DNA from: a bacterium
GTDB taxonomy: Bacteria; Vulcanimicrobiota; Xenobia; Xenobiales; Xenobiaceae
Length of the DNA: 19,219 bases
NCBI GenBank assembly: GCA_022839105.1
Contig: JALHDH010000078.1
Location: 1 to 19,219, forward strand
Direction: 5' to 3'
The notes beneath the pieces were generated by a model that did no database searches, was not told where the DNA came from, and was given only the letters and a program-made list of their open reading frames with translations. Position numbers and translations under genes: made by a program. This document shows positions 1-6,433 of the stretch, piece by piece; position 1 is the stretch's first letter; each line of letters starts with the position of its first letter.

Positions 1-44
1 CCCTCGCACAGGGTCGGGAGCGGCCGGAAGGTTCCCTCGGTCAT
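1..44 (-). CDS. Possible start of a further gene in the pilin operon (partial)
   Basis: An ATG at 44 on the minus strand opens a frame that stays open to the window edge, giving about 14 residues beginning MTEGTFRPLP. It lies 10 bp after the stop of the PilX-like gene, as expected for the next gene of the same operon. The upstream bases have only a weak purine stretch and no clear Shine-Dalgarno. Too little is visible to assign a family. The gene after the minor pilins is often another pilus component, but that is only context. Confidence 0.3.
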   Translation of the reverse strand, partial: MTEGTFRPLPTLCE

Positions 45-54
45 GGTCTCGAGC

Positions 55-1269
55 CTAGAGCCGCTGCCAGGAGGCGACGTTCAGGGTCCCTCCCCCGGCT
101 CCTCCGCCGAAGAAGGCCTCGAAGCCGGGCACGGGCTCCTGCTTCAGGGTGCTGGTGATGCGGGCTCCGCTGTGCACGAATTCACCGTCTCCGTAGGCGA
201 TGGCCCGGCCCACCAGGGTGAAGGCGGCCTTGGAGGAGATGCTGCCGTGGCAGAAGACCAGGCCCTCGAGGGTGGTGGCCCGGTTGAATTGGACCCGACC
301 GCCGCCCACGGTGCCGTTCTGTCCGTCCAGGACCACGATGTTCAGCTTGTGGTTCAGGACCGTGTCGAAGATGGCCGAGTTGGCGTTGCCCACGACGATG
401 GTGCCGGTGCCGACCGGCGGGTTCTTGAAGGTTACGCCGTTGGGGTAGTAGTGGACCTTTCCGTCCAGGTTTGTGCCGTCGTAGAGGGTCCCGGTGTGGG
501 TCACCGCGCCCGAGAGCAGGGTGGACGGGTCGGGGTTGGGCATGACCTCGCGTCCCGCCGGGGGATCATTGGTCAGCCGGCCATCCGCGATGAAGGGCTC
601 GGTGGCTGCCGTCGTGTCGTTGGCCACGACCTGGGCGGCATCCTTGATTTTGTTCTGGCCGGTGATGCTGCCCCGGGCCCGCACGTCCTGGCCCGGGCCC
701 ATGTCCAACTGGGCCTGGACGGTGAGGTTGCCGGAGGTCAGAAGGTGCCCCTGGCCGTCGATGGGTTCGATCGAGACCCGGGCGTTCAGGACCAGGTCCC
801 CGTTGCTCTTGACGGTGCCGTAGACCACCCCGGCGGCCCCCATCTCGACGGTTCCTCCGGAGGAGATCGTGTAGGTATATCCGTCCGGCTGGCCTTCCAG
901 GAAGACCGCGACCTGACGGGAGTAGACTCCGGCCTGGCTGGTGCCGGTGGAGAGCAGGTAGATCATGCCTGGCGGGACGCTGACGCCTCCCGGCCCGTTG
1001 ATGGCGGTCGCGCCGCCCGAGTTGTTGGTGACCTGGACGGAGTAATCCTGGTCCTGTTCGCCGCCCAGGGCCACGTCGGTGAAGCCTGCGCTCCAGCCCG
1101 AGTCGGCCGCGATCTGGTTCAGGGCCGCATGGATCCCGGCCTCGGCCGACTGGACGGCTGCCACCGAACCGAGGTTGGCCTGGATCATCCTGGAGTGGCG
1201 GGCGCCGATGGCCACCACGGCCACCAGGAAGACCAGCAGCCCTCGTTCCTGGCGGAGTTGGATCAACAT
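55..1269 (-). CDS. PilX-type pilus assembly protein with a long beta-rich C-terminal region
   Basis: This 404-residue protein begins with a short basic leader ending RG at residues 9-10, a hydrophobic stretch (about 11-23) and an AEAG motif at 42-45. This is the arrangement of PilX_N-type minor pilins, which join the pilus tip or priming complex in the inner membrane and periplasm. The hydrophobic segment is about 10 residues shorter than usual and lacks the canonical pilin Glu5. The remaining 350 residues are Gly-, Thr- and Val-rich, with repeated short beta-strand-like patterns, and end in a glycine-rich stretch (about 388-395). The ATG at 1269 follows an AGGAGGT ribosome site 8 bases upstream, which supports this start. 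It is the third gene of the minus-strand pilin operon, 43 bp after the PilW-like gene. The function is inferred from the N-terminus and neighbours; the C-terminal domain is not recognised. Confidence 0.7.
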   Translation of the reverse strand: MLIQLRQERGLLVFLVAVVAIGARHSRMIQANLGSVAAVQSAEAGIHAALNQIAADSGWSAGFTDVALGGEQDQDYSVQVTNNSGGATAINGPGGVSVPPGMIYLLSTGTSQAGVYSRQVAVFLEGQPDGYTYTISSGGTVEMGAAGVVYGTVKSNGDLVLNARVSIEPIDGQGHLLTSGNLTVQAQLDMGPGQDVRARGSITGQNKIKDAAQVVANDTTAATEPFIADGRLTNDPPAGREVMPNPDPSTLLSGAVTHTGTLYDGTNLDGKVHYYPNGVTFKNPPVGTGTIVVGNANSAIFDTVLNHKLNIVVLDGQNGTVGGGRVQFNRATTLEGLVFCHGSISSKAAFTLVGRAIAYGDGEFVHSGARITSTLKQEPVPGFEAFFGGGAGGGTLNVASWQRL

Positions 1270-1312
1270 CTGAAACGACCTCCTCGTTGGGGCGCGGGCC
1301 CCCAGGGGCTGG

Positions 1313-1888
1313 TCACTTGCGGAACCAGACGCGGTCGGTCACCTGCACCGAGGTCCGTCCCCACAGGTCGTTGGCGGCCACCAGCGCGACATCGGTGGTG
1401 GAGGTTCCCGGGAAGAAGCCCAGGGACTCGATGTGCGTGGCCACCAGCTTGTGGGTCGCGTTCCCGTCGGTTCGGACCTGGCTGGAAGTGGGGATCAGGG
1501 CGGGCAGCTCGGCGGTCTCCGAGAAGGCCTGTCGGCTGCGCGTGAGCCCCTGATCGGTCAGGTGGAAGGCCACCCAGGCCTGCCAGAGGGCCCGGCCGCT
1601 GTCATCGTAGCGGACCGACCCGGTGGCGTCTCGGGCGGAGGGCAGGACCACGGCGTTGGTCTCGAAGCGCACGGCGGCCCGAGGGGCGCTGGCCAGCTCT
1701 TCGGTGACCTCGCGCAGGCCCGTCATCGCCTGGTGCTGCACGGTGGCGAAGTTCTCGGTCCGCCGGTAGGCATCCAGACCCATGGCCAGGCTGGCGTAGA
1801 TGGTCCCCAGGATGAAGAGGAAGAGGGTCGCCCCGATCAGGACCTCGATCAGGGTGGCACCCCGGCGTTCAGCGGAGACGCGCCACAT
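1313..1888 (-). CDS. PilW-like type IV minor pilin / prepilin-type N-methylation protein
   Basis: This 191-residue protein has a classic type IV prepilin N-terminus: a basic leader MWRVSAERRG, cleavage after Gly9, then ATLIE with Glu at mature position 5, and a hydrophobic helix to about residue 33. PilD-type peptidase should cleave and N-methylate it. The rest is a soluble domain without a recognised signature, ending in a predicted beta-rich segment with a C-terminal VWFRK. Its size and its place between PilV-like and PilX-like proteins suggest a PilW/PilJ-type minor pilin; a pseudopilin of type II secretion is the alternative. The start overlaps the end of the upstream PilV-like gene by 20 bp, so translation is probably coupled. 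Confidence 0.75.
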   Translation of the reverse strand: MWRVSAERRGATLIEVLIGATLFLFILGTIYASLAMGLDAYRRTENFATVQHQAMTGLREVTEELASAPRAAVRFETNAVVLPSARDATGSVRYDDSGRALWQAWVAFHLTDQGLTRSRQAFSETAELPALIPTSSQVRTDGNATHKLVATHIESLGFFPGTSTTDVALVAANDLWGRTSVQVTDRVWFRK

Positions 1889-2261
1889 CGGTCAACACCT
1901 CCACATGTCGGGCCCGGTCGCCGGCCCAGGATACCAGGATCCGAACCCGCTTGAGATCGCTCTGGGGTTCGCTGACCTGGGTCTGGATCGAGTAGTCCAG
2001 GGTCGATTCGAGGCCCTGGTTCGTCGTCGAGACCTGGACGGTGTGGAGATCGTCCTCCACGTCCTCGAAGTCCAGGCTTCGCACTTCTTCCAGGCGGCGT
2101 TCGGCCAGGAAGGTCGCGTTCAGATACTCCTGGCCCTGCCGGACCGCGCGGGCCGCGGTGGGGAAGGCGGTCAAGAGCATGACGAAGGCGACGGCGAAGA
2201 CCCCGACTGCGATGAGCAGTTCCAGCAAGGACATGCCTGAAGTTCTGGTTCGGGATCTCAT
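1869..2261 (-). CDS. PilV-like type IV minor pilin
   Basis: The frame is open back to a TTG at 2510, but the ATG at 2261 gives a proper prepilin: leader MRSRTRTSG, cleavage after Gly9, then MSLLE with Glu at +5, and a hydrophobic helix (about residues 10-30). The protein is then 130 residues, a normal size for PilV/GspI-like minor pilins. Upstream residues would place an extra hydrophilic 83-residue extension before the leader, which prepilins lack. A candidate sigma70-type promoter lies 49 bp upstream. It is the first gene of the minus-strand operon PilV-PilW-PilX, divergent from pilT. A pseudopilin of a type II secretion system is less likely because pilT is adjacent. Confidence 0.75.
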   Translation of the reverse strand: MRSRTRTSGMSLLELLIAVGVFAVAFVMLLTAFPTAARAVRQGQEYLNATFLAERRLEEVRSLDFEDVEDDLHTVQVSTTNQGLESTLDYSIQTQVSEPQSDLKRVRILVSWAGDRARHVEVLTDVARLR

Positions 2262-2309
2262 GTTCGTGCGGGAAGGTCCCGCTTGCCCCCTTTCAACCCC
2301 TGTGTATCC

Positions 2310-2338
2310 AGAGTATTCCCGTTCCGGGCCAGGTTCAA
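2310..2338 (-). promoter_or_regulatory. Candidate sigma70-type promoter of the pilin operon
   Basis: On the minus strand, TTGAAC (2338-2333) and TACTCT (2315-2310) are separated by exactly 17 bases. The -35 element matches 4 of 6 and the -10 element 3 of 6, including the key A2 and T6. The predicted start would be about 40 bases before the PilV-like ATG at 2261. The dyad CCCG-TTC-CGGG (2318-2328) falls between the two boxes, where a regulator could act. Confidence 0.35.
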
Positions 2339-2412
2339 TGATCTCCGTCAAATCAGTTTGGAACCCTCGCCGGTCCGGGTATGAGGAACCGGGCCCACAG
2401 GACCCCTCGGTG

Positions 2413-2426
2413 CCGTTCCGGAACGG
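2413..2426. promoter_or_regulatory. Perfect 14-bp palindrome in the pilV/pilT divergent region
   Basis: CCGTTCCGGAACGG is a perfect palindrome between the divergent pilin operon and pilT. Its left half, CCGTTCCGG, recurs at 2319-2327 inside the candidate pilin promoter, 94 bp away, close to nine helical turns. A further dyad, ACCGG-N8-CCGGT (2434-2451), lies nearer pilT. Together these suggest operator sites for a dimeric regulator. The regulator is unknown; the nearby Crp/Fnr protein is one candidate, although the palindrome does not resemble a TGTGA-type site. Confidence 0.35.
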
Positions 2427-2512
2427 ACCTATGACCGGAATCATTGCCGGTGCGGACTTCCATGAGGGATTTTGGAGCCGCTTCGGCGCATGCGTCGGGA
2501 GGGAGGGCAACC

Positions 2513-3592
2513 ATGTCTGACCCGTCGAGCCTGGACCTTCTGGAACTTCTCAGGATCGCCTTGGACCACGAGGCCTCGGATCTGCACCTGGTGCGCGGGG
2601 CCCCTCCCAGCCTCCGGGTGGACGGCCGGATCCAGCGCCTCCCAGGTCCCCCCTTGCGGGCCTCCGACATCGAGAGCCTGGTGGCCCCGGTCCTCAACGA
2701 GCGCCTGGCGCGCCGTCTGGAGAGGGCCCGCGACGTCGACTTCTCCTTCGAGGAATCCGGGCTGGGCCGCTTCCGGACCAGCCTCTTCTACGAGCGCGGC
2801 TCGCTGGCGGCGGCCTTCCGGGTGGTCCCCTGGTCGGTCCGCTCCCTGGAGGAGTTGGGCCTGCCCACGGTGGTGAACGATCTGGTCAAGCGGAACGCCG
2901 GATTGGTCCTCGTCACCGGTGCGGTGGGGATGGGCAAGACCACGACCCTGAACACCATGATCGACCTGATCAACTCCGAGCGTCCCGTCCGGATCCTCAC
3001 CATCGAGGACCCCATCGAGTTCATCCACAGCCACAAGATGGGCCTGGTCCTGCAGAGGGAGATCCGGGGAGATGCCCGCAGCTTCCATCGGGCCCTGGTC
3101 GCCACGCTGCGTCAGGACCCCAACGTGATCTGCATCGGCGAGATGCGGGACTGGCGGACCGTGGCGACGGCGCTGACCGCCGCCGAGACGGGGCATCTGG
3201 TGATCAGCACGCTGCACACCCAGGACGCCGTGCACACCCTGGAGCGCATCGTCGATGTCTTCCCTCCCCACCAGCAGGGTCAGATCCGCTATCAACTGGC
3301 CTCCGTGCTGCAGGCAGTATTGTGCCAGAAGCTGCTGTTGCGGGCCTCGGGGAGGGGGCGGGTGCTGGCCTACGAGGTGATGATCGGGACCCTGGCCATG
3401 CGCCGGCTGATCCGCGAGAACAAGACCGACCAGATCCCCACCCTGCTGCAGACCGGGCGCGAGAGCGGGATGATCTCGATGGACCAGTGCATCAAGAACC
3501 TCTACCACGCCCGCAGCATCAGCCACGAGGTGGCCCGGGCGGCCTTCAGCGACCCCGAACACTTCAAGGAACCTCAGTGGGAGCTGGCCTGA
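2513..3592 (+). CDS. pilT: Type IV pilus retraction ATPase PilT
   Basis: This hexameric cytoplasmic motor depolymerises type IV pili and drives twitching motility. The 359-residue protein shows the GspE/PilT order: an N-terminal PAS-like domain with SDLHL and RVDG motifs, Walker A GAVGMGKTT (about 136-144), Asp box TIEDPIEF, Walker B VICIGEMRD (about 205-213) and His box TGHLVISTLHT. It ends with AMRRLIRENKTDQI (about 295-308), the PilT-specific AIRNLIRE-type retraction motif. Walker A has Val-Gly-Met where PilT proteins usually have Thr-Gly-Ser. The open frame extends to 2444, but the ATG at 2513 follows GGGAGGGAGGG and begins where PilT proteins begin. It diverges from the minor pilin operon and overlaps the Crp-like gene tail to tail by 19 bp. 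PilU is a less likely alternative. Confidence 0.93.
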   Translation: MSDPSSLDLLELLRIALDHEASDLHLVRGAPPSLRVDGRIQRLPGPPLRASDIESLVAPVLNERLARRLERARDVDFSFEESGLGRFRTSLFYERGSLAAAFRVVPWSVRSLEELGLPTVVNDLVKRNAGLVLVTGAVGMGKTTTLNTMIDLINSERPVRILTIEDPIEFIHSHKMGLVLQREIRGDARSFHRALVATLRQDPNVICIGEMRDWRTVATALTAAETGHLVISTLHTQDAVHTLERIVDVFPPHQQGQIRYQLASVLQAVLCQKLLLRASGRGRVLAYEVMIGTLAMRRLIRENKTDQIPTLLQTGRESGMISMDQCIKNLYHARSISHEVARAAFSDPEHFKEPQWELA

Positions 3593-4338
3593 GAACCTCG
3601 GAACTGCTCGAGCCATTCGCTGGCATCGGTCTGGGTCAGGGCCTGGAGGACCTGCAGGTCGGGCAGGGTCATGGTCCCGTCGGCGCTCTCGACCAGGTAG
3701 CCCTTGCGCCGGAACCGGCTGAAGATCCGGATCGCCGTCTCGGTGGTGGTCCCGATCATCTCGGCGAAGCCCTGGCGGTCCAGGGGCATCCGCAGGCTCA
3801 GCCCCCAGGGGTGCATCTCGCCCAGTCGGGCGGCCAGGTTCAGCAGGGCCCGGGCGGCGCGCTGATCGGCGCTTTCCACGGCCAGGCCGACGGCCATCTC
3901 TCGTTGTATCTGCATTTTTTCCCGGCAGACGGCCGTGGCTTTGAGAAACAGGCCCGGGTGGCGCAGGCTGGCCTCCTGGAAGCGGATCCTCTGGACGAAA
4001 CCCGCCTCGACGTCCTCCAGGCAGATGGCGCTCAGGCTGTAGGGGGTGCACTCTGCGGTGCACAAGGCGCCACAGAAGTCGCCCGGGAAGAGCAGTTCCA
4101 TGATCACGTCCCGGCCGTGGCAACTCGACTGGATCAGCTTGACCGACCCGCTGACCACCAGGTACAGGCCTTCAGGGCGGTCTCCCTGGCGGAACAGGGC
4201 GCCACCCCGCGAGAGGTGTCGGGTCGTCAGGAGCCCCAACAAGGACTCCCGCTCGTCGGCGGTCAGTTGCGCGAAGAAGCCGGCTCTCATCAAGTCCCTG
4301 AGGATCCATGGGCTCCTGGCTGAAGAGTCGGGGCCCAC
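3574..4338 (-). CDS. Crp/Fnr-family transcriptional regulator with a cysteine cluster
   Basis: The 254-residue protein has a cyclic-nucleotide-binding-type beta-barrel (about 18-125), a long dimer helix (about 125-160) and a C-terminal winged helix-turn-helix (about 184-214, recognition helix near TETAIRIFSRFRRKG). The effector loop reads GDFCGALCTAECTPYSLSA and lacks the Arg-Ser pair that CRP uses for the cAMP phosphate, so cAMP is unlikely. Cys89, 93, 97 and 106 cluster here, with Cys73 and Cys138 elsewhere. FNR-type iron-sulphur cysteines normally sit at the N-terminus, so these are not the FNR arrangement. The frame starts with GTG at 4338; an ATG at 4290 (residue 17) is possible but would remove the usual first helix. 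It converges on pilT with a 19-bp overlap. Its targets are unknown; the flanking pilus and stress genes are candidates. Confidence 0.85.
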   Translation of the reverse strand: MGPDSSARSPWILRDLMRAGFFAQLTADERESLLGLLTTRHLSRGGALFRQGDRPEGLYLVVSGSVKLIQSSCHGRDVIMELLFPGDFCGALCTAECTPYSLSAICLEDVEAGFVQRIRFQEASLRHPGLFLKATAVCREKMQIQREMAVGLAVESADQRAARALLNLAARLGEMHPWGLSLRMPLDRQGFAEMIGTTTETAIRIFSRFRRKGYLVESADGTMTLPDLQVLQALTQTDASEWLEQFRGSQASSH

Positions 4339-4385
4339 CGCAGGGCATCCTGGATGGACCCCTCCGGACGGCTCCGCCCGGGACT

Positions 4386-4426
4386 CTTCTCCGCACGGCA
4401 GGGTCCATTCCTGTCATGCGGAGGAG
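4386..4426. repeat. Near-perfect inverted repeat between uspA and the crp-like gene
   Basis: Bases 4386-4402 pair with 4410-4426 around a 7-base loop: 16 of 17 positions pair, two of them as G-T wobbles on the plus strand. It lies 57 bp after the uspA stop and 48 bp before the crp-like start. No T-tract follows on either strand, so it is not a textbook intrinsic terminator. It could be a uspA 3' hairpin, an attenuator or operator for the regulator gene. The rest of the 144-bp gap holds nothing I recognise. Confidence 0.45.
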
Positions 4427-4482
4427 GCCGCGGACCCTCCCCGGGAACCTTCAGGGCTCGGGGGGCTTCGGGAGAGACGCGT

Positions 4483-4944
4483 TCAGGAACCAGCCTGCCT
4501 GGAGCCTCCCCGGATCAGCAGCAAGGGGCAGGAGGCCCGGCGCATGACCTTGGAGGCCACGCTGCCGTGGACCCAGCGGTCGAAGCCGCCGCGCCCGTGG
4601 GTGCACATCACCACCAGGTCCACCTCGTCCATCTCGGCCTGGTCGACGATGGCGCTGGCCGCGTCATCCAGGCGGTGGATGGTCCGGCAGGCGACCCCGT
4701 CGGCCTCGAGGCGCTTCTTCCAGTCCTCGAGATACTCCCGGATCGTCTCCTGCTCGGTCTCGCGGTACCGTTCCATGTAGGCGGCGGCGGTCAGATCGGG
4801 GAGGGCGTAGACCCTGTCCGGCAGCGCCGTGGCGCGCAGGAGCGTGATCTCCGCCCCATACTTCCGGGCCAGGTCCAGAGCGTGGGGGACAGCCCGCTCG
4901 GAGAGTTCCGAGCCGTCCAAGGGAACCAGGATCCTGGAATACAT
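4483..4944 (-). CDS. uspA: Universal stress protein (UspA family)
   Basis: This 153-residue single-domain protein has the UspA fold: first strand RILVPLDGS with Asp10, and the C-terminal nucleotide-binding signature CTHG-x9-GS (residues 114-128) followed by VASKV and CPLLLIR. The family usually has Gly-x2-Gly at the start of that signature; here the first Gly is Cys114, so ATP binding is plausible but not certain. The frame opens at 4992, but the ATG at 4944 is preceded by GGAGGTGAG at ideal spacing, and a candidate -10 box at 4997-5002 would put the transcript start after the upstream ATG. UspA proteins are cytoplasmic and respond to starvation and respiratory or oxidative stress. It is transcribed alone, divergent from ftsA and upstream of the Crp-like gene. 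Confidence 0.88.
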   Translation of the reverse strand: MYSRILVPLDGSELSERAVPHALDLARKYGAEITLLRATALPDRVYALPDLTAAAYMERYRETEQETIREYLEDWKKRLEADGVACRTIHRLDDAASAIVDQAEMDEVDLVVMCTHGRGGFDRWVHGSVASKVMRRASCPLLLIRGGSRQAGS

Positions 4945-4996
4945 GCGGCTCACCTCCAGTACCCGTCTTCCCGGCCCCAGGAGGGGCCGCATGGTC

Positions 4997-5002
4997 AGTA
5001 TA
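4997..5002 (-). promoter_or_regulatory. Candidate -10 box of uspA
   Basis: TATACT on the minus strand matches the sigma70 -10 consensus at five of six bases. A start about 7 bases downstream would give a leader of roughly 46 bases before the ATG at 4944. No good -35 hexamer is seen at 16-18 bases (best TTTCTG), so activation by a regulator is possible. Confidence 0.35.
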
Positions 5003-5111
5003 CCCTGTCCCGGAAGGAACAGAAATCACCGTCCGGCTCCGCCGGCCTTCCCCGGATCCTGGAGGAACCTCGGCCTTCTTCGGAGAACTGCCGCGCGTTT
5101 CCCAGTCCTTT

Positions 5112-5120
5112 TGGTATTCT
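5112..5120 (+). promoter_or_regulatory. Candidate extended -10 promoter of the ftsA operon
   Basis: TGGTATTCT has the TGn extension and a -10-like TATTCT, 55 bp before the ftsA ATG. There is no convincing -35 box, which extended -10 promoters can lack. It is the only such element I see in the 231-bp uspA/ftsA divergent region. Confidence 0.25.
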
Positions 5121-5139
5121 GCATTGTGGCGACGGCTTT

Positions 5140-5155
5140 GGGAGGGTTCCCTCCC
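5140..5155. repeat. GGGAGGG-TT-CCCTCCC inverted repeat in the ftsA leader
   Basis: A perfect 7-base inverted repeat with a 2-base centre lies 20 bp before the ftsA start and downstream of the candidate promoter. In RNA it would form a 6-bp GC hairpin near the ribosome site. It may be an operator or a translational control element, or a chance event in GC-rich DNA. Confidence 0.3.
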
Positions 5156-5175
5156 AGGCGGATCGGAGTTCCGGG

Positions 5176-6429
5176 ATGGCCAGACTTGAAACCCTCACCG
5201 CGCTGGATATCGGGACCAGCAAGGTCGTTTGCCTGATCGCCGAGTTGGCCCGGAATGGGGATCTCGAGGTGGTGGCGCGGGGAGTCCAGCCCTGCTGTGG
5301 CCTGCGTCGCGGCGCCCTGGTGGACGCCGAAGAGACGGTTCGGGCCATCGAGGCCGCCGTTTCGGAGGCCGAGAAGGAAGCCGGCTATCCTGTGGGGCCG
5401 GCCCTGGTCAACCTGAGCAGTGAGTTCCTCACCTCACGTCCCAGCCATGGCGTCTGGCCCGTGGGAAACACCGAGGGGGAGATCACCCCGGACGACGTGC
5501 GTCGCGTGGTCGAGGCGGCCCGCCAGGTCGGCATCCCCTCGGATCGCGAGATCGTGCACGCCATCCCGCGCGGCTTCACGGTCGACGGGCAGAGGGAGAT
5601 CTGCAATCCCGTCGGCCTCTCGGGTCTGCGCCTGGAGGCCGATGCCCACGTGATCGCCGGTTCCTCGGCCTTCCTGCAGAATATCCGCAAGGTCGTGCAG
5701 AGGGCGGGGGTCGAGATCCACCCGGAGGGCCTGGTGGCCTCCTCGATCGCCTCCTCGCTGGCCGTGCTGACCGATGAGGAGCGCGACCTGGGCACCGCCC
5801 TGCTGGACATGGGCCTGGGGACGGTCGACTTCTCGGTCTACTGCGGAGGGGAGATCGGTCACTCGGCCGTGCTCCCCATCGGGGGCGAGTATCTGGTGCA
5901 GGACGTGGCGCGATTCTTCCGGATCCCTCCGATGGAGGTCGAGCGCCTGATCCTGGAGGCCGGCATCGCCTCGCCCGAGTTCCTTGAACAGGTCGAAGGG
6001 GAAGAACAGATCCTGGAGGCGCCTCCGGTCTCGGGTGACGGGGTGATCCGGATCTCCAGGCGGGAACTCTCCGAGGTCCTGGAGGCCCGGCTGCAGGACA
6101 TCCTGGAGTGGGTCGCCGAGCAGATCCGGACCGCGCGCCGCAAGCTGGGCCTGACGGTGACCAGCCTGGTCCTGACCGGAGGGGTCTCGCAGCTTCCGGG
6201 AATGGCCCTGGTGGCCCATCGGGAACTGGACCTGCCCACCCGCGTGGCGGCCCCCTGCTACCCTCCGGGCCTTCCCTTGAACCTGGCCTCGCCGGTCTAC
6301 GCGACGGCGGTGGGGCTGGTCCTGTACGGGGCCACCCGGATCCATCGCCAGGAGGGCCGTCCGGGCAACGTCTCCCCGGTGCGCGCCTTCTTCGAGCGGG
6401 TCCACCGCATCCTGATCCAGGTCTTCTGA
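5176..6429 (+). CDS. ftsA: Cell division protein FtsA
   Basis: FtsA is the actin-like protein that tethers FtsZ to the inner membrane and recruits later division proteins. The 417-residue length fits the family. Visible landmarks are phosphate-1 ALDIGTSKVV (9-18), the FtsA 1C-domain stretch with GFTVDGQREICNPVGLSGLR (133-152), phosphate-2 LLDMGLGTVDFSV (209-221), the adenosine motif LTGGVSQLPGM (333-343), and a C-terminal amphipathic helix PVRAFFERVHRILIQVF (401-417) as the membrane anchor. The pattern NPVGLSG separates it from PilM and MreB. The frame is open far upstream, but the ATG at 5176 begins right at the first strand and has GGAG before it. It heads an operon with nrdR 4 bp downstream. 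No ftsQ or ftsZ adjoins it, so it lies outside the usual division cluster. Confidence 0.92.
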   Translation: MARLETLTALDIGTSKVVCLIAELARNGDLEVVARGVQPCCGLRRGALVDAEETVRAIEAAVSEAEKEAGYPVGPALVNLSSEFLTSRPSHGVWPVGNTEGEITPDDVRRVVEAARQVGIPSDREIVHAIPRGFTVDGQREICNPVGLSGLRLEADAHVIAGSSAFLQNIRKVVQRAGVEIHPEGLVASSIASSLAVLTDEERDLGTALLDMGLGTVDFSVYCGGEIGHSAVLPIGGEYLVQDVARFFRIPPMEVERLILEAGIASPEFLEQVEGEEQILEAPPVSGDGVIRISRRELSEVLEARLQDILEWVAEQIRTARRKLGLTVTSLVLTGGVSQLPGMALVAHRELDLPTRVAAPCYPPGLPLNLASPVYATAVGLVLYGATRIHRQEGRPGNVSPVRAFFERVHRILIQVF

Positions 6430-6433
6430 GGCG

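Noticed and set aside
43..1545. A 500-codon open frame on the plus strand, opposite the pilin genes
   Set aside because: It lies antisense to two genes with clear prepilin N-termini and good ribosome sites; its Gly/Val/Asp-rich translation is the usual shadow of GC-rich coding DNA.
2310..2335. Sigma54 promoter for the pilin operon
   Set aside because: On the minus strand CTGGCCCGG has the GG element, but ten bases later the sequence is GA rather than the required GC.
2413..2426. CRP-type TGTGA-N6-TCACA operator
   Set aside because: The palindrome CCGTTCCGGAACGG has no resemblance to CRP or FNR consensus half-sites, so it is reported only as an unassigned dyad.
2441..4123. A 560-codon minus-strand open frame across pilT
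   Set aside because: It covers pilT and part of the Crp-like gene in the opposite frame and has a low-complexity Pro/Gly/Arg/Gln translation with no family resemblance.
4354..5175. N-terminal extension of the ftsA frame
   Set aside because: The frame is open upstream but antisense to uspA, and FtsA homology begins exactly at the ATG at 5176, which has a ribosome site.
5176..6429. PilM or MreB identity for the actin-like gene
   Set aside because: The NPVGLSG stretch, the FtsA length and the C-terminal amphipathic helix indicate FtsA; PilM is shorter and followed by pilN.
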